Assembly: GCA_036794825.1 (NCBI GenBank)
Contig: DAIRGA010000016.1
Span: 48,874 to 112,873 of the forward strand
Origin: RZYY01 sp036794825
Lineage (GTDB): Bacteria; Bacteroidota; Bacteroidia; Bacteroidales; 4484-276
DNA length: 64,000 bases
Reading direction: 5' to 3'
The stretch's first letter is position 1. Each line of letters opens with the position of its first letter. Below, one piece after another: positions 54,490-63,542 of the stretch. Below the pieces are notes generated by a model. It did not search any database and was not told the DNA's origin. It saw only the letters and a program-made list of their open reading frames with translations. The translations under genes and the position numbers were made by a program.

Positions 54490-54669
54490 ACGCAATGTCC
54501 TGCACTAATTAATTCCAAATAAAACGCAGGTAAATCAAATTATTATGCTGAAGGTGGGCAATTTTAAATGCCAAGTAGTATAGCCACACAGTATAGCATT
54601 TGTCCAATGCCAATTTAAAAGCTTAACAAAATCCACTTTAACATAATTTAACAAATAATTAATTTGATT

Positions 54670-54702
54670 TTTGTTTTATCATCTTTCAATTTAGTATTTT
54701 TG
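54670..54702 (+). promoter_or_regulatory. Putative promoter of the S74-domain gene
   Basis: TTTG (54670-54673) and TATTTTTG (54695-54702), separated by 21 bases, match the Bacteroidota -33/-7 pattern 44 bases before the ATG. Confidence 0.55.
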
Positions 54703-54745
54703 TTCAATTGTTTTTCAAAATTTATTTTATAAAAAGATAAAGGAA

Positions 54746-55873
54746 ATGAAAAAGTTATTTATTACACTGCTACTCATCTCTATTTCGCTTTTGCTTAATG
54801 CACAATTAAAAATTCACACTGGTGGAAACATCTCACTTGGCTCAACAGTCTCACCTTTAAGTGGGTTTAAAATTCAAGTTGTTGGTAATACTGTTTTTAC
54901 GTCTAACTCAACCCCCACATCTTCTTCTGCTTTCATCAGAGGTTTAAGTAGTTTTTCTTCCACGACAACACCAGATTACACATGGTGGGGAGATGATCAG
55001 ACCGGTTTATTTCATCCATCATCTTCGATTATTGGATTCTCAATTTGTGGAAATGAAAGATTGAGAATTGGTTCTTCTGAAATAGTTGTTAGTACAGCTG
55101 GGGATTGGTATAGAAGTTTTTATATTCAAGCGCTATCTTCTAATGCGTGTGGTTATCATATGCGTTATGGAACCACGGATAATTATTATGTGAGAGCCGA
55201 TGGTAATGTGTTTGCAACAGCATATCGTACTCTTTCTGATAGTACCTTTAAGAAAAACATCAAAACAATATCTAATGCTTTAGAAAAAGTTGTAAAGTTG
55301 AGAGGAGTAACATACCAATATAACTATTCCGATTCGATGAGTGTTTTTAATACAGAAGATATTCATATCGGCGTAATTGCCCAGGAAGTGCAAAAATTTG
55401 TACCTGAAGTAATCAACCGTCAAGAAAATGGAATTCTTAGTGTGGAATATTCAAACATGGTAGGACTTTTAATTGAAGCTATTAAAGAGCAACAATTGCA
55501 AATTGAAAGCCTAAAGAGTGTTATTGAGTATATACGCGATACAACTACTACATTAAACACCTTAAAATCTGAAATTGATAGAATTACATATAGTCCAAAG
55601 ATTGATAAAAAGGCTAACTTGCTATATCAAAATGCACCGAACCCATTTTCTCAAAACACTTCAATTAAATATTTTATCGACCCTGAATCGCAAAATGCAT
55701 CAATCTGTATTTTTGATATGCAGGGTACATTGATAAAAACTCATCTTTTAAGCAGTTATGGGGAAGGATCACTAATTATCACCGGTGGGGAAATGAAACC
55801 TGGAATGTATTTTTACACTTTAGTTGTAAATGGTAATGAAATTGCAACTAAAAAAATGATTTTAACAGATTAA
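54746..55873 (+). CDS. Surface protein with S74 intramolecular chaperone domain and T9SS tail
   Basis: This 375-residue protein has a signal peptide (MKKLFITLLLISISLLLNAQ). Residues of about 165-265 form a peptidase S74/tail-spike chaperone domain: TLSDSTFKKNIKTISNALEK, then LRGVTYQYNY, IGVIAQEVQKFVPEV and LSVEYSNMVGLLIEAIKEQQ. In phage tail spikes this domain trimerises and then cleaves itself off; the Ser/Lys of SDSTFKK fit the catalytic positions. Here a T9SS type A sorting domain follows it (NAPNPFSQNTSIKYFI to KKMILTD), an order that would lose the sorting signal if cleavage occurred. The DNA is AT-rich relative to upstream genes. Confidence 0.85.
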   Translation: MKKLFITLLLISISLLLNAQLKIHTGGNISLGSTVSPLSGFKIQVVGNTVFTSNSTPTSSSAFIRGLSSFSSTTTPDYTWWGDDQTGLFHPSSSIIGFSICGNERLRIGSSEIVVSTAGDWYRSFYIQALSSNACGYHMRYGTTDNYYVRADGNVFATAYRTLSDSTFKKNIKTISNALEKVVKLRGVTYQYNYSDSMSVFNTEDIHIGVIAQEVQKFVPEVINRQENGILSVEYSNMVGLLIEAIKEQQLQIESLKSVIEYIRDTTTTLNTLKSEIDRITYSPKIDKKANLLYQNAPNPFSQNTSIKYFIDPESQNASICIFDMQGTLIKTHLLSSYGEGSLIITGGEMKPGMYFYTLVVNGNEIATKKMILTD

Positions 55874-55894
55874 GAAATATCAAATTAATTGGAT

Positions 55895-57154
55895 ATGAAA
55901 ATTCAACAAATTTTTAAGAACACTTATGCCGTAAGTATATTATACATTTCTTTTTCATTTTACGCTTATGGACAATACCATCCATCAATTGATCCTGCTT
56001 ACGAATTGGTGTGGGAAGATTCATTTAATTCAACGCAGATTGATACCTCTAAATGGATCAGAACATTCCCCTGGCATCAAGGGACAAATTACTTTATTTG
56101 TGACTCAACTATCGGACCTTATGCTTGTGCTGCAATTAAAAAAAGTATAACTGATACTACTAACTGTAATCTTAGTGGCGGTACCCTTAAATTAATTACA
56201 AGAAAAGAAAATTATTTGGGTCAATGTTGGTCTTGGCCAGAATGTCCCGCTATTCCTAATCCTTGTAATGTACTACCTTTTAATTGCGACAATGGATTAT
56301 GTTTCCATTGGGACACTTTACCTTTTAGTTTTACCACAGCCATGCTTTATTCAATATGGGATTTTAGGTATGGCTATTTTGAAATTAAATTCAAGTTGCC
56401 CCCATCGCCTGCGCCACCCAAAACATTGAGAGGTCATGGAGGTACATTTTGGTTATGGAGTGCCGGAGATGACTATTATAATGAAATTGATATTTTTGAA
56501 ATAAACGCAGATGATAATAGTGGGAATTATTATTACGCATCAGGCAATTCACACTTTTCACCAGATACGACCGATCCAAATTCAGATTATTTTTCATATG
56601 GATATTTTTCGCCAGATACCTGGCATACCGTTGGAATAAACTGGACATCAAACTCGATTGAATATTATCATAATAGTATTTTAAAATATGTATCTTTTAA
56701 CAATCCACACCTTCTAGGACCAATGGCAATCATCATTACCTGTGGCGGGAATTATGTCCCTCTTGATAATTACTGTGTTCCATTTGATACATTAGGTCCT
56801 GAAAGTACACAATTCCCTTATACTTACGAGATTGACTATGTGAAAGTGTGGCAACATAAAAAGCATTGTAATAATAATCTAATTTTAACCCAATACAACT
56901 CCTTATTCTATCCTAATAAATTGCATAAAACTGTTACACTTGGAACAAATGTCCAAATTAACAATCAGACTCAGAAAAGTATCTGGGCATCAGATTTTAT
57001 TTTAATGAATGAAACTACTGAAATAGATAGTAACAGTGATTTTCTTTTTAATACAACAAACTGCGAGGATATTCTAAAGCAAAGAAATGTGAACTATCGA
57101 ATTCCAGTTCCCACGCCACTATCATTTTTTTGGAAACTAAACTATCACTATTAA
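55895..57154 (+). CDS. GH16-family beta-glucanase-like secreted enzyme
   Basis: I use ATG 55895, not TTG 55889, giving 419 residues with a signal peptide ending AYGQ. GH16 features are YELVWEDSFNSTQIDTSKW at the start, FRYGYFEIKFKLP, and the catalytic motif ExDxxE as EIDIFE (E197, D199, E202), then DTWHTVGINWTSNSIEYYHN and IDYVKVWQ. Likely targets are beta-1,3- or mixed-linked glucans, agar or carrageenan-type galactans; the subfamily cannot be told by eye. A Cys-rich insert (CWSWPECPAIPNPC) is unusual. There is no T9SS domain at the C-terminus, which instead has about 100 unassigned residues. Confidence 0.85.
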   Translation: MKIQQIFKNTYAVSILYISFSFYAYGQYHPSIDPAYELVWEDSFNSTQIDTSKWIRTFPWHQGTNYFICDSTIGPYACAAIKKSITDTTNCNLSGGTLKLITRKENYLGQCWSWPECPAIPNPCNVLPFNCDNGLCFHWDTLPFSFTTAMLYSIWDFRYGYFEIKFKLPPSPAPPKTLRGHGGTFWLWSAGDDYYNEIDIFEINADDNSGNYYYASGNSHFSPDTTDPNSDYFSYGYFSPDTWHTVGINWTSNSIEYYHNSILKYVSFNNPHLLGPMAIIITCGGNYVPLDNYCVPFDTLGPESTQFPYTYEIDYVKVWQHKKHCNNNLILTQYNSLFYPNKLHKTVTLGTNVQINNQTQKSIWASDFILMNETTEIDSNSDFLFNTTNCEDILKQRNVNYRIPVPTPLSFFWKLNYHY

Positions 57155-57165
57155 TTATATACATA

Positions 57166-57822
57166 ATGAAATCAAAATTACTTCTCATAATCAGCCTGAC
57201 AATTGCATTTAAATTGTTCAGCCACACTCCTGCAGATTCACTGGTGGGGATTTATGCAGGAGAGAAATGGTATGCAAATCCAGCTGGAAGTCAGTGGGTC
57301 ATAACTCCAGATACAATATATGTTTATTTCATAGACTCTACGATTTGTAAAGCTCAATGGTGGTCTTCAAGTATAAGTAGTGTTAACGCCATATATTGTA
57401 CAGATTATTTCTCATGTTACAATCCCAATCCACAAAGCCCCTATCTTAAGTTTTACAGTAATGACAGCATTAGGTGTATAGTTAACTATTCTCCTCAGCC
57501 ATACCCTCATCCTCCTACAGCTTACCGCCTCTATGGTAAACGCATCCCTGGCAGTAATGGTTTGGTTGGAGTTCATGAAAATATGCCCGAAGCTGGGTTT
57601 AAAGTTTTTCCTAATCCGTTTTCGGATGAAGTTACCATTGAGGCCGGTAATTCAGTAGTGTTGGGAGTAATCATTTATTCCATTACCGGAAAACAGGTTT
57701 ATCAAAATGCCGGAAAAATACCTGACAGAATCAACCTTTCATTCCTCGAAAATGGACTGTACGTAATTGGAATCGAAACCGATAAAGGCATTGCGTTCAA
57801 AAAATTAACAAAGATCAACTAA
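57166..57822 (+). CDS. Small secreted protein with T9SS type A sorting domain
   Basis: The frame opens at TTG 57130 inside the previous gene, but ATG 57166 gives a clean signal peptide (MKSKLLLIISLTIAFKLFS) and 218 residues. Residues 20-130 are a beta-rich unassigned domain (LVGIYAGEKWYANPAGSQW) with four Cys. The C-terminal 75 residues (FKVFPNPFSDEVTIEAG to KKLTKIN) are a T9SS type A domain. It follows the GH16 gene by 11 bases and is probably co-transcribed. Confidence 0.75.
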   Translation: MKSKLLLIISLTIAFKLFSHTPADSLVGIYAGEKWYANPAGSQWVITPDTIYVYFIDSTICKAQWWSSSISSVNAIYCTDYFSCYNPNPQSPYLKFYSNDSIRCIVNYSPQPYPHPPTAYRLYGKRIPGSNGLVGVHENMPEAGFKVFPNPFSDEVTIEAGNSVVLGVIIYSITGKQVYQNAGKIPDRINLSFLENGLYVIGIETDKGIAFKKLTKIN

Positions 57823-57842
57823 CCTATTAAAAACAAAAAATT

Positions 57843-59024
57843 ATGAAAAAATTATCGGTTGTATTTTTTATGCTTTTGATTGTTCTATCCTCTTGTTCGA
57901 AAGATTCAGAAGACAAACCAAATGATTTGATCTTCAAGTCAGGGATTAGCGGCGTTGTGCAAAAAGGGCCATTTCTGAATGGTTCTACAATAGAAATATA
58001 TGAATTGGACGAAACCCTGACCCCTACAGGAAAAAGTTTTTCCAATCAAATTCTGGATAATAGCGGGTTGTTCGAGTTAAATGATATAACTCTGGTTTCA
58101 CCTTATATTCAATTAAAGGCAACCGGTTACTATTTTAATGAAATTACAGGGAAAAATTCTGACGCCCCTGTAATTTTAACTGCATTGGCAGATATTTCAT
58201 TAAAAACTTCAGTCAACGTAAATGCCCTGTCGCACCTTGCAAAAAGCAGAATAGAACATCTGGTAAAAACGGAAGGAAAAACATTTTTGGAGGCCAAATC
58301 CCAGGCCGAGCAAGAGGTTTTGGCAATTTTCTTCATCACCGAAAACAACATTACAAACTTTGAAGATTTAAATATTTCGAAAAATGGAGAGGAAAATGCA
58401 ATCCTGCTGGCCATTTCCATTATGCTTCAGGGTTTTCGTAACGAATCAGGTTTAAGCGATCTGCTGGCAAATATCATAACAGATATACGGCAGGATGGTG
58501 TGCTGGACAATACCGCACCGGGCAGTGCAATAATTAACGATATACGATTGTGCGATTTGCAGATGGTCAGAGAGCATCTCGAAAAGCGTTACTCTAACCT
58601 GGGAATTAATGCTGAAGTGCCCAACTTTGAGTTGTATGTCGAACATTTTATCGAAACAGCTACCTATGAAATTACCAACCAGATTGAATACCTTGAGTTC
58701 AGTGGTTATGGTGAGAATTTATTGTTTGGCGATAAAACCATTTTTAGTTCCGGTTTGAGCATAGCCGCTTATTTACCTGCCGGAACCTCTCTGAAAATAG
58801 TGATTAAAGGTGGACAATGGAGTTATGCGTTTATGCCTAATCCACCCATTAACTGGGCGATCAATCAATATCAAGACGAAACACAGACCTTCACTGCAAT
58901 CGATTCAGACAGGATGTGTGATTTGTCGTTCTCGTGGATGGATAATTCAACCCACATCATTGAGTATTACGAAAACAATTCCGAAACACCGACAAGAATA
59001 AAAACCATAGTGGGCAGCAAATAA
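57843..59024 (+). CDS. Lipoprotein of unknown function
   Basis: This 393-residue lipoprotein has MKKLSVVFFMLLIVLSSC (lipid Cys18). It then shows a beta-rich carboxypeptidase-regulatory-like segment (GISGVVQKGPFLNGSTIEIY, about residues 35-90), a helical middle region (NVNALSHLAKSRIEHLVKTEG) and a beta-rich C-terminus with WSYAFMPNPPINW. The VQKGPFLNGS opening recurs in secreted proteins of several phyla, but I know no function. It starts 20 bases after the T9SS protein. Confidence 0.75.
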   Translation: MKKLSVVFFMLLIVLSSCSKDSEDKPNDLIFKSGISGVVQKGPFLNGSTIEIYELDETLTPTGKSFSNQILDNSGLFELNDITLVSPYIQLKATGYYFNEITGKNSDAPVILTALADISLKTSVNVNALSHLAKSRIEHLVKTEGKTFLEAKSQAEQEVLAIFFITENNITNFEDLNISKNGEENAILLAISIMLQGFRNESGLSDLLANIITDIRQDGVLDNTAPGSAIINDIRLCDLQMVREHLEKRYSNLGINAEVPNFELYVEHFIETATYEITNQIEYLEFSGYGENLLFGDKTIFSSGLSIAAYLPAGTSLKIVIKGGQWSYAFMPNPPINWAINQYQDETQTFTAIDSDRMCDLSFSWMDNSTHIIEYYENNSETPTRIKTIVGSK

Positions 59025-59122
59025 TAATCCTAAGCGGATGATTACCCAGTCTACCCAATCACAATTCTAATTTTGTGTATTGGCAGGCTGTGTGATTTGA
59101 AATTGCAGGTGAGAAGCCAGTC

Positions 59123-59578
59123 TCAATTCTCCCTCATCACAAACTCGTCGTATTCCACTTCGAAGCGCAGCTTGTGCTTAGATTCTTCGATGGCCAGCGA
59201 CTGGAAAATCTGCCGGATATGCTCGTCCTGCGTTTTTTCGCTCAGGCGGGTGTAAAGCTTGAAGGCAGCTTTTTCGCGTTTCATGGCGAGCACCAGCGCC
59301 TCCTCGTACGACATGTTGGGACGCGGTTCCACATCCACAAGGTAATCGCTTAGCTTCAGGTCGAGGATCTCCATTTTTTGCACGGCAAAGGTTCCTTCAG
59401 TTTTCACTTTCAGCAATTTGGACTTGTGCCCCATCTCTTCTTTGGCAAATTGGGTAAAAACCCCGCGCATCTCCTCGTTGCGTGAGTTACCCGCCAGTTC
59501 GGTGTAAAAATCAACGGCAGCCTGCTCATTATCAATGGCAAAGTTCAGGATATCGTCAATGGAATTGAAATCTTTCAT
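59123..59578 (-). CDS. Rubrerythrin/ferritin-like diiron protein
   Basis: This 151-residue four-helix protein has paired carboxylate/His motifs for a diiron site: NEQAAVDFYTEL, FAKEEMGHK, MKREKAAFKLYTRL and LAIEESKHK. There is no C-terminal rubredoxin domain, so it is an erythrin-type protein. It likely acts in peroxide reduction or iron handling. A TAACTTTG -7 element on the minus strand (59616-59623) lies 38 bases upstream. Confidence 0.9.
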   Translation of the reverse strand: MKDFNSIDDILNFAIDNEQAAVDFYTELAGNSRNEEMRGVFTQFAKEEMGHKSKLLKVKTEGTFAVQKMEILDLKLSDYLVDVEPRPNMSYEEALVLAMKREKAAFKLYTRLSEKTQDEHIRQIFQSLAIEESKHKLRFEVEYDEFVMREN

Positions 59579-59615
59579 CTTTTCGCAATTTTTTATGTAG
59601 TAAAATTTTGAGCGA

Positions 59616-59623
59616 CAAAGTTA
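59616..59623 (-). promoter_or_regulatory. Putative -7 promoter element of the rubrerythrin-like gene
   Basis: The minus strand reads TAACTTTG, matching TAnnTTTG, 38 bases before the ATG; no well-placed -33 TTG was found. Confidence 0.45.
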
Positions 59624-59682
59624 GACTTTTACCAATACAGAATTGAATCCCGGAGAAGAAAAAGCGCTGCAATCGCTTGGAT

Positions 59683-59775
59683 AGTCATAGTATGGCTCCA
59701 AGCCATCCTATGACTAAAAAATACCCTCAAAATTTAGCGATAGGATCGCGTGGAGCTCTCTTATCGCTAAATTTC
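59683..59775. repeat. Two-hairpin palindromic element, outlying copy
   Basis: Type 1 hairpin TAGTCATAGTATGGCT/AGCCATCCTATGACTA (59683-59717) is followed 13 bases later by a type 2 variant whose 13-bp outer stem AAATTTAGCGATA/TATCGCTAAATTT is perfect (59731-59775). It is the same family as the copies at 51.1-51.7 kb, but with the two hairpins in reversed order. Confidence 0.85.
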
Positions 59776-59792
59776 CTCTGTTTTGGTCAAAA

Positions 59793-59825
59793 AAAAGCCC
59801 CCAACCAGCGGAAGGGAGCTTTTTA
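59793..59825 (-). terminator. Terminator of gdhA
   Basis: AAAAAGC (59793-59799) pairs with GCTTTTT (59819-59825) with an added CCC/GGG pair and a one-base bulge. It lies 19 bases after the gdhA stop on the minus strand. Confidence 0.6.
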
Positions 59826-59843
59826 ATTTATTAATCAGAATTG

Positions 59844-61181
59844 TTAGAGCACGCCCTGATCCATCATGGCATTGGCTACTTTGAGGAAGCCGGCCACGTT
59901 GGCGCCTTTAACGTAGTTGATATATCCGTCTTCGTCGGTACCGTGGGTAACGCAAGCCTGATGGATATTTTTCATAATGGTATGAAGTTTTGCATCCACC
60001 TCTTCGCGCGACCAGCTGAATTTGAGCGAGTTTTGCGACATTTCAAGGCCTGAAGTGGCCACGCCGCCGGCGTTCACTGCTTTTCCGGGTCCAAATAAAA
60101 TTTTGTTCTTCTGGAAAACTTCAACAGCTTCGGGAGTTGATGGCATGTTGGCGCCTTCGGCAACGCAGAAACAACCGTTCTTTACGAGGTTTTCCGCATC
60201 TTCTTTATGCAACTCGTTCTGGGTAGCACAGGGAAGAGCGATGTCGCACTTCACTTCCCACGGACGTTTGCCCTGGACAAATTTTGCACCTGGAAACTCG
60301 AATGAGTATGGCTTCACGATATCCTGATTGGAAGCCCTGAGTTCGAGCATGTAGTTGATTTTTTCTCCTGAAATTCCGTCCGGATCATAAATGTATCCAT
60401 CAGGGCCGGAGATGGTAACCACTTTACCGCCAAGCTCGGTCACCTTTTGGGCAGCGCCCCAGGCAACATTACCGAAACCGGAAATACAAACTGTTTTGCC
60501 TTCGAAGGTTTTGCCCTGAGTAGCGAGCATTTCCTGGGCAAAATAAACAGCGCCAAAGCCCGTAGCCTCAGGACGGATCAAACTGCCACCCCAGTTGAGC
60601 CCTTTGCCGGTGAAAACGCCGGTGTGCTCTGATGCCAATTTCTTGTACATACCGTACATGTAGCCAATTTCGCGGCCACCCACGCCGATATCGCCTGCAG
60701 GCACGTCGGTTTCGGGGCCGATATACTTCCAAAGCTCAAGCATGAAAGCCTGGCAGAAACGCATAATTTCATGGTCGGATTTGCCTTTGGGATCAAAATC
60801 AGAGCCTCCCTTGCCACCGCCCATAGGTAATGTAGTGAGTGCATTTTTGAAAATCTGCTCGAATCCGAGGAATTTCAGGATACTAAGGTTAACACTCGGG
60901 TGGAAACGCATTCCGCCTTTGTATGGCCCAATGGCATTGTTGAACTGCACACGGTAAGCCAGGTTAACCTGCACGTTACCGTTATCGTCAACCCATGGCA
61001 CTTTGAACATGAATACGCGGTCAGGTTCAACAATCCGCTTGATGATTCCGGCGGTTTCGAACTGCGGGTTTTCCAGCAGCACGTCTTCGAGTGTCTCAAG
61101 CACTTCTCTTACAGCCTGTAAGTACTCCAATTCGCCCGGGTGTTTTTTCTCCAGGTCGTTCATGAATTTTTCGAGATCCAT
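59844..61181 (-). CDS. gdhA: NADP-type glutamate dehydrogenase
   Basis: This 445-residue hexameric-type enzyme has the catalytic Lys K124 in LPMGGGKGGSDFDP, K88/M91 in GPYKGGMRFHPSVN, D164 in PAGDIGVGGREIGYM and the Rossmann motif GFGNVAWGAAQKV. The length and the PETDVPAGDIGVGGREIG wording match the bacterial NADP(H)-dependent class that assimilates ammonium. It is transcribed alone, with a terminator at 59793-59825. Confidence 0.95.
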   Translation of the reverse strand: MDLEKFMNDLEKKHPGELEYLQAVREVLETLEDVLLENPQFETAGIIKRIVEPDRVFMFKVPWVDDNGNVQVNLAYRVQFNNAIGPYKGGMRFHPSVNLSILKFLGFEQIFKNALTTLPMGGGKGGSDFDPKGKSDHEIMRFCQAFMLELWKYIGPETDVPAGDIGVGGREIGYMYGMYKKLASEHTGVFTGKGLNWGGSLIRPEATGFGAVYFAQEMLATQGKTFEGKTVCISGFGNVAWGAAQKVTELGGKVVTISGPDGYIYDPDGISGEKINYMLELRASNQDIVKPYSFEFPGAKFVQGKRPWEVKCDIALPCATQNELHKEDAENLVKNGCFCVAEGANMPSTPEAVEVFQKNKILFGPGKAVNAGGVATSGLEMSQNSLKFSWSREEVDAKLHTIMKNIHQACVTHGTDEDGYINYVKGANVAGFLKVANAMMDQGVL

Positions 61182-61349
61182 TGCACTAATTTTTAAAGGT
61201 TACGTTTATTGTGAATTAAATAACAGTGTTATTTTTATAACGTGCAAAGTACACACTTTTAAGTTTACTGGCCAAACCTTTTCCATAATTTTTTTCCGCT
61301 GTGAGTTTTAGTAAGAAAATTTCATTACCAGCCGAAACCAAATTCTCTA

Positions 61350-61357
61350 TACATTTG
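61350..61357 (+). promoter_or_regulatory. Putative -7 promoter element of the DUF362 gene
   Basis: TACATTTG matches TAnnTTTG and lies 32 bases before ATG 61390; no clear -33 element. Confidence 0.4.
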
Positions 61358-61389
61358 GCTGATTTTTCCAACTAAAAATTACCAATCAA

Positions 61390-62568
61390 ATGAATGAAAA
61401 AAACAAACTTGGCCGCCGCAATTTTTTCAGGATTGCTGCCGCCGGAAGCATCGGCGCCGCTCTCATACCGCCGGTTTTGATTCAGGATCTGAACGCCCAG
61501 GAGAAGCCCAAAACCGAAAAACCGGCCACCAACATTGCAGACGCCATGAAACATCCCCGAACCGAAAACTCGATGCCGGGAAAATATCCGGGACGAGTAG
61601 TCCGGGTGAATCATCCCCGCTGTGTTGCAGACAATGAGCCTGTGGAAACTGCCGCGTATGACATGATTTCGGCGGCCCTGCTAACTCTCACCGGCGCTAA
61701 AAGCTTAAAAGAAGCATGGCTGAACTTCGTAACACCGGGTGAGGTGATTGGGCTGAAAGTTAATCCGGTTGCAGGAAAACTTCTATCCACCAGCCATGCA
61801 GTTACTAAATCAGTGGTAAAGCAGTTGACCGAAGCCGGTATTCCGGCTAAGGACATTGTGATCTGGGACAGGCGGCAGTTTCAGCTGGAAGAGGTGGGAT
61901 TCGACAACCAAAATTATCCCGGAATTGCCATCAAAGGAACGGAGATTAAAGATGCAGATGGAAGTTTTATTGACAAAGACGGCATAATGTACGGTGAAAA
62001 GATGATTGATAAAGATTGGTACTACTGGGCTGATTATGAAGAAGAGTACGATGCTTACACTTTGCCCTACATGGTGAATGGCGGCAAATACTCCTACTTT
62101 TCCAAAATCTGCACACAAGAAGTGGATAAGATCATCAACCTGCCCATCCTGAAAAATGCCGGAACGTCGGTTACGCTTTGCCTGAAAAACCTGGCCTATG
62201 GCGCCATCACCAACACGGGAAGGTTACACAAACACCTGTGGTCGGAAACCAACGCTGAAGTTTGTGCTTTTCCTCCGCTTCGCGACAAGGTGGTACTGAA
62301 CATCGTGGATGGCATTAAAGGCTGTTTTGATGGCGGGCCGGGCGCCAACCCTCAGTTTATCTGCAACTACAACACTATCCTGGTGGGCAGCGACCCGGTG
62401 GCGGTTGACCGTGCCGGATACGATATTGTGATTGCAAAACGCATTGAAGAAGGAGTGCAGGAGGAAGAATTGCCCCGCGGACGAAGGTTTATGGAACTGG
62501 CCGAAGGTCTGGGTCTTGGCGTAGCCGATCCGGAAAAAATCAATGTTGAAGAGATCAACCTGGGTTAG
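61390..62568 (+). CDS. Tat-exported DUF362 protein
   Basis: This 392-residue protein has a twin-arginine signal peptide (R9/R10 in LGRRNFFRIAAAGS). The DUF362 body contains VIGLKVNPVAGKLLSTSHAV, IPAKDIVIWDRRQFQLEE, KIINLPILKNAGTSVTLCLK and LVGSDPVAVDRAGYDIV. Tat export suggests a folded protein with a cofactor, although no ferredoxin Cys motif is visible in the sequence. DUF362 has no settled function. It is 83 bases upstream of a DUF6599-like secreted protein and is transcribed divergently from gdhA. Confidence 0.85.
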   Translation: MNEKNKLGRRNFFRIAAAGSIGAALIPPVLIQDLNAQEKPKTEKPATNIADAMKHPRTENSMPGKYPGRVVRVNHPRCVADNEPVETAAYDMISAALLTLTGAKSLKEAWLNFVTPGEVIGLKVNPVAGKLLSTSHAVTKSVVKQLTEAGIPAKDIVIWDRRQFQLEEVGFDNQNYPGIAIKGTEIKDADGSFIDKDGIMYGEKMIDKDWYYWADYEEEYDAYTLPYMVNGGKYSYFSKICTQEVDKIINLPILKNAGTSVTLCLKNLAYGAITNTGRLHKHLWSETNAEVCAFPPLRDKVVLNIVDGIKGCFDGGPGANPQFICNYNTILVGSDPVAVDRAGYDIVIAKRIEEGVQEEELPRGRRFMELAEGLGLGVADPEKINVEEINLG

Positions 62569-62651
62569 TGGAAAACCACAAAAAGCAAATGCCAAATTAC
62601 AAATAAAATCCAAATTCGAAAATATCAAACATCTAAAAATCAATACATTTG

Positions 62652-63542
62652 ATGAACCTCAATTTGCCCGGACACCTCAATGTCAATCTCATTTTGTTAA
62701 TCTTCCATTGCCTCTTCTTTGGTTATCTTCAGCTCAATGCTCAACAAATAACGGAACTCCGGAGTGATGACTTCGCTCAGCTTACCATCACCAGCAACAC
62801 CGTTTACGACGGAAACGCACTCTGGGGCTACATGAACGGCGGCGCTGACCTTTACCTCGAGTATGGCTTCGCTGGCCTGCGGGTTCAGGAGGTGGAATTT
62901 GCCAGCGAAAAGATCAAACTGGAGATTTTCACAATGGAAAGCCCGAAAGCAGCTTTTGGCATTATGAGCATCCGGCGTTTCAAATGCGCTGAAAGTGAAT
63001 TGTTTGTAACCGGCGACTGCCTGACAGATTATCAGTACCAGGCAGCCAAAAGCAACTTCTACATCAGCATTATCAATTACAACGGAAGTGAAAAGGCCGG
63101 CGAAATTACCCGGATACTGGCCAGAAAACTTCTGGGAAAAATTTCCGGTGAGAGTTATCCGCTGCCTTCATTTCAAAATATTGATCCACAATTTGTTACA
63201 CCAAACACCATCAAACTGGCAACCGGTCCGCTGGGCATCCAGAATATTGTTCCGAAATGGGCAAAGTTGTTTGAAGGAACGGAGCATTTCGATCTTTTTG
63301 TATTCCCGGTGAAAACCGATAATGGTAAAATCCTTTTTGGTGATTTGTTATTCGCCGACAAAGAAATCGCCTTAGCTTTTATCAACCGGAACTTTGACCC
63401 AACAGGAGATTATCCCGTCTTCATAACTGAAGGAGACAAAACCATCGGCCTACAGCGTTTTTCGGATACCTGGTTCAGAATTGCAGAGCTAAACGGCTCT
63501 CAGGAGAATTCAGCGAAAATCCTGAAGCAATTTGGGTTTTGA
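62652..63542 (+). CDS. Secreted DUF6599-like protein
   Basis: I use ATG 62652, not TTG 62649, giving 296 residues with a signal segment ending NAQQ. The YDGNALWGYMNGGADLYLEYGFAGL-type opening, followed by EIFTMESPKAAFGIMSIRR, closely resembles DUF6599 proteins, which I know only as an uncharacterised family. Conserved Tyr/Asp residues suggest a binding rather than a catalytic role, but this is a guess. It follows the DUF362 gene on the same strand, so the two may work together. Confidence 0.75.
   Translation: MNLNLPGHLNVNLILLIFHCLFFGYLQLNAQQITELRSDDFAQLTITSNTVYDGNALWGYMNGGADLYLEYGFAGLRVQEVEFASEKIKLEIFTMESPKAAFGIMSIRRFKCAESELFVTGDCLTDYQYQAAKSNFYISIINYNGSEKAGEITRILARKLLGKISGESYPLPSFQNIDPQFVTPNTIKLATGPLGIQNIVPKWAKLFEGTEHFDLFVFPVKTDNGKILFGDLLFADKEIALAFINRNFDPTGDYPVFITEGDKTIGLQRFSDTWFRIAELNGSQENSAKILKQFGF

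Noticed and set aside
57130..57165. TTG start overlapping the end of the GH16 gene
   Set aside because: ATG 57166 immediately precedes a typical signal peptide and removes the overlap.
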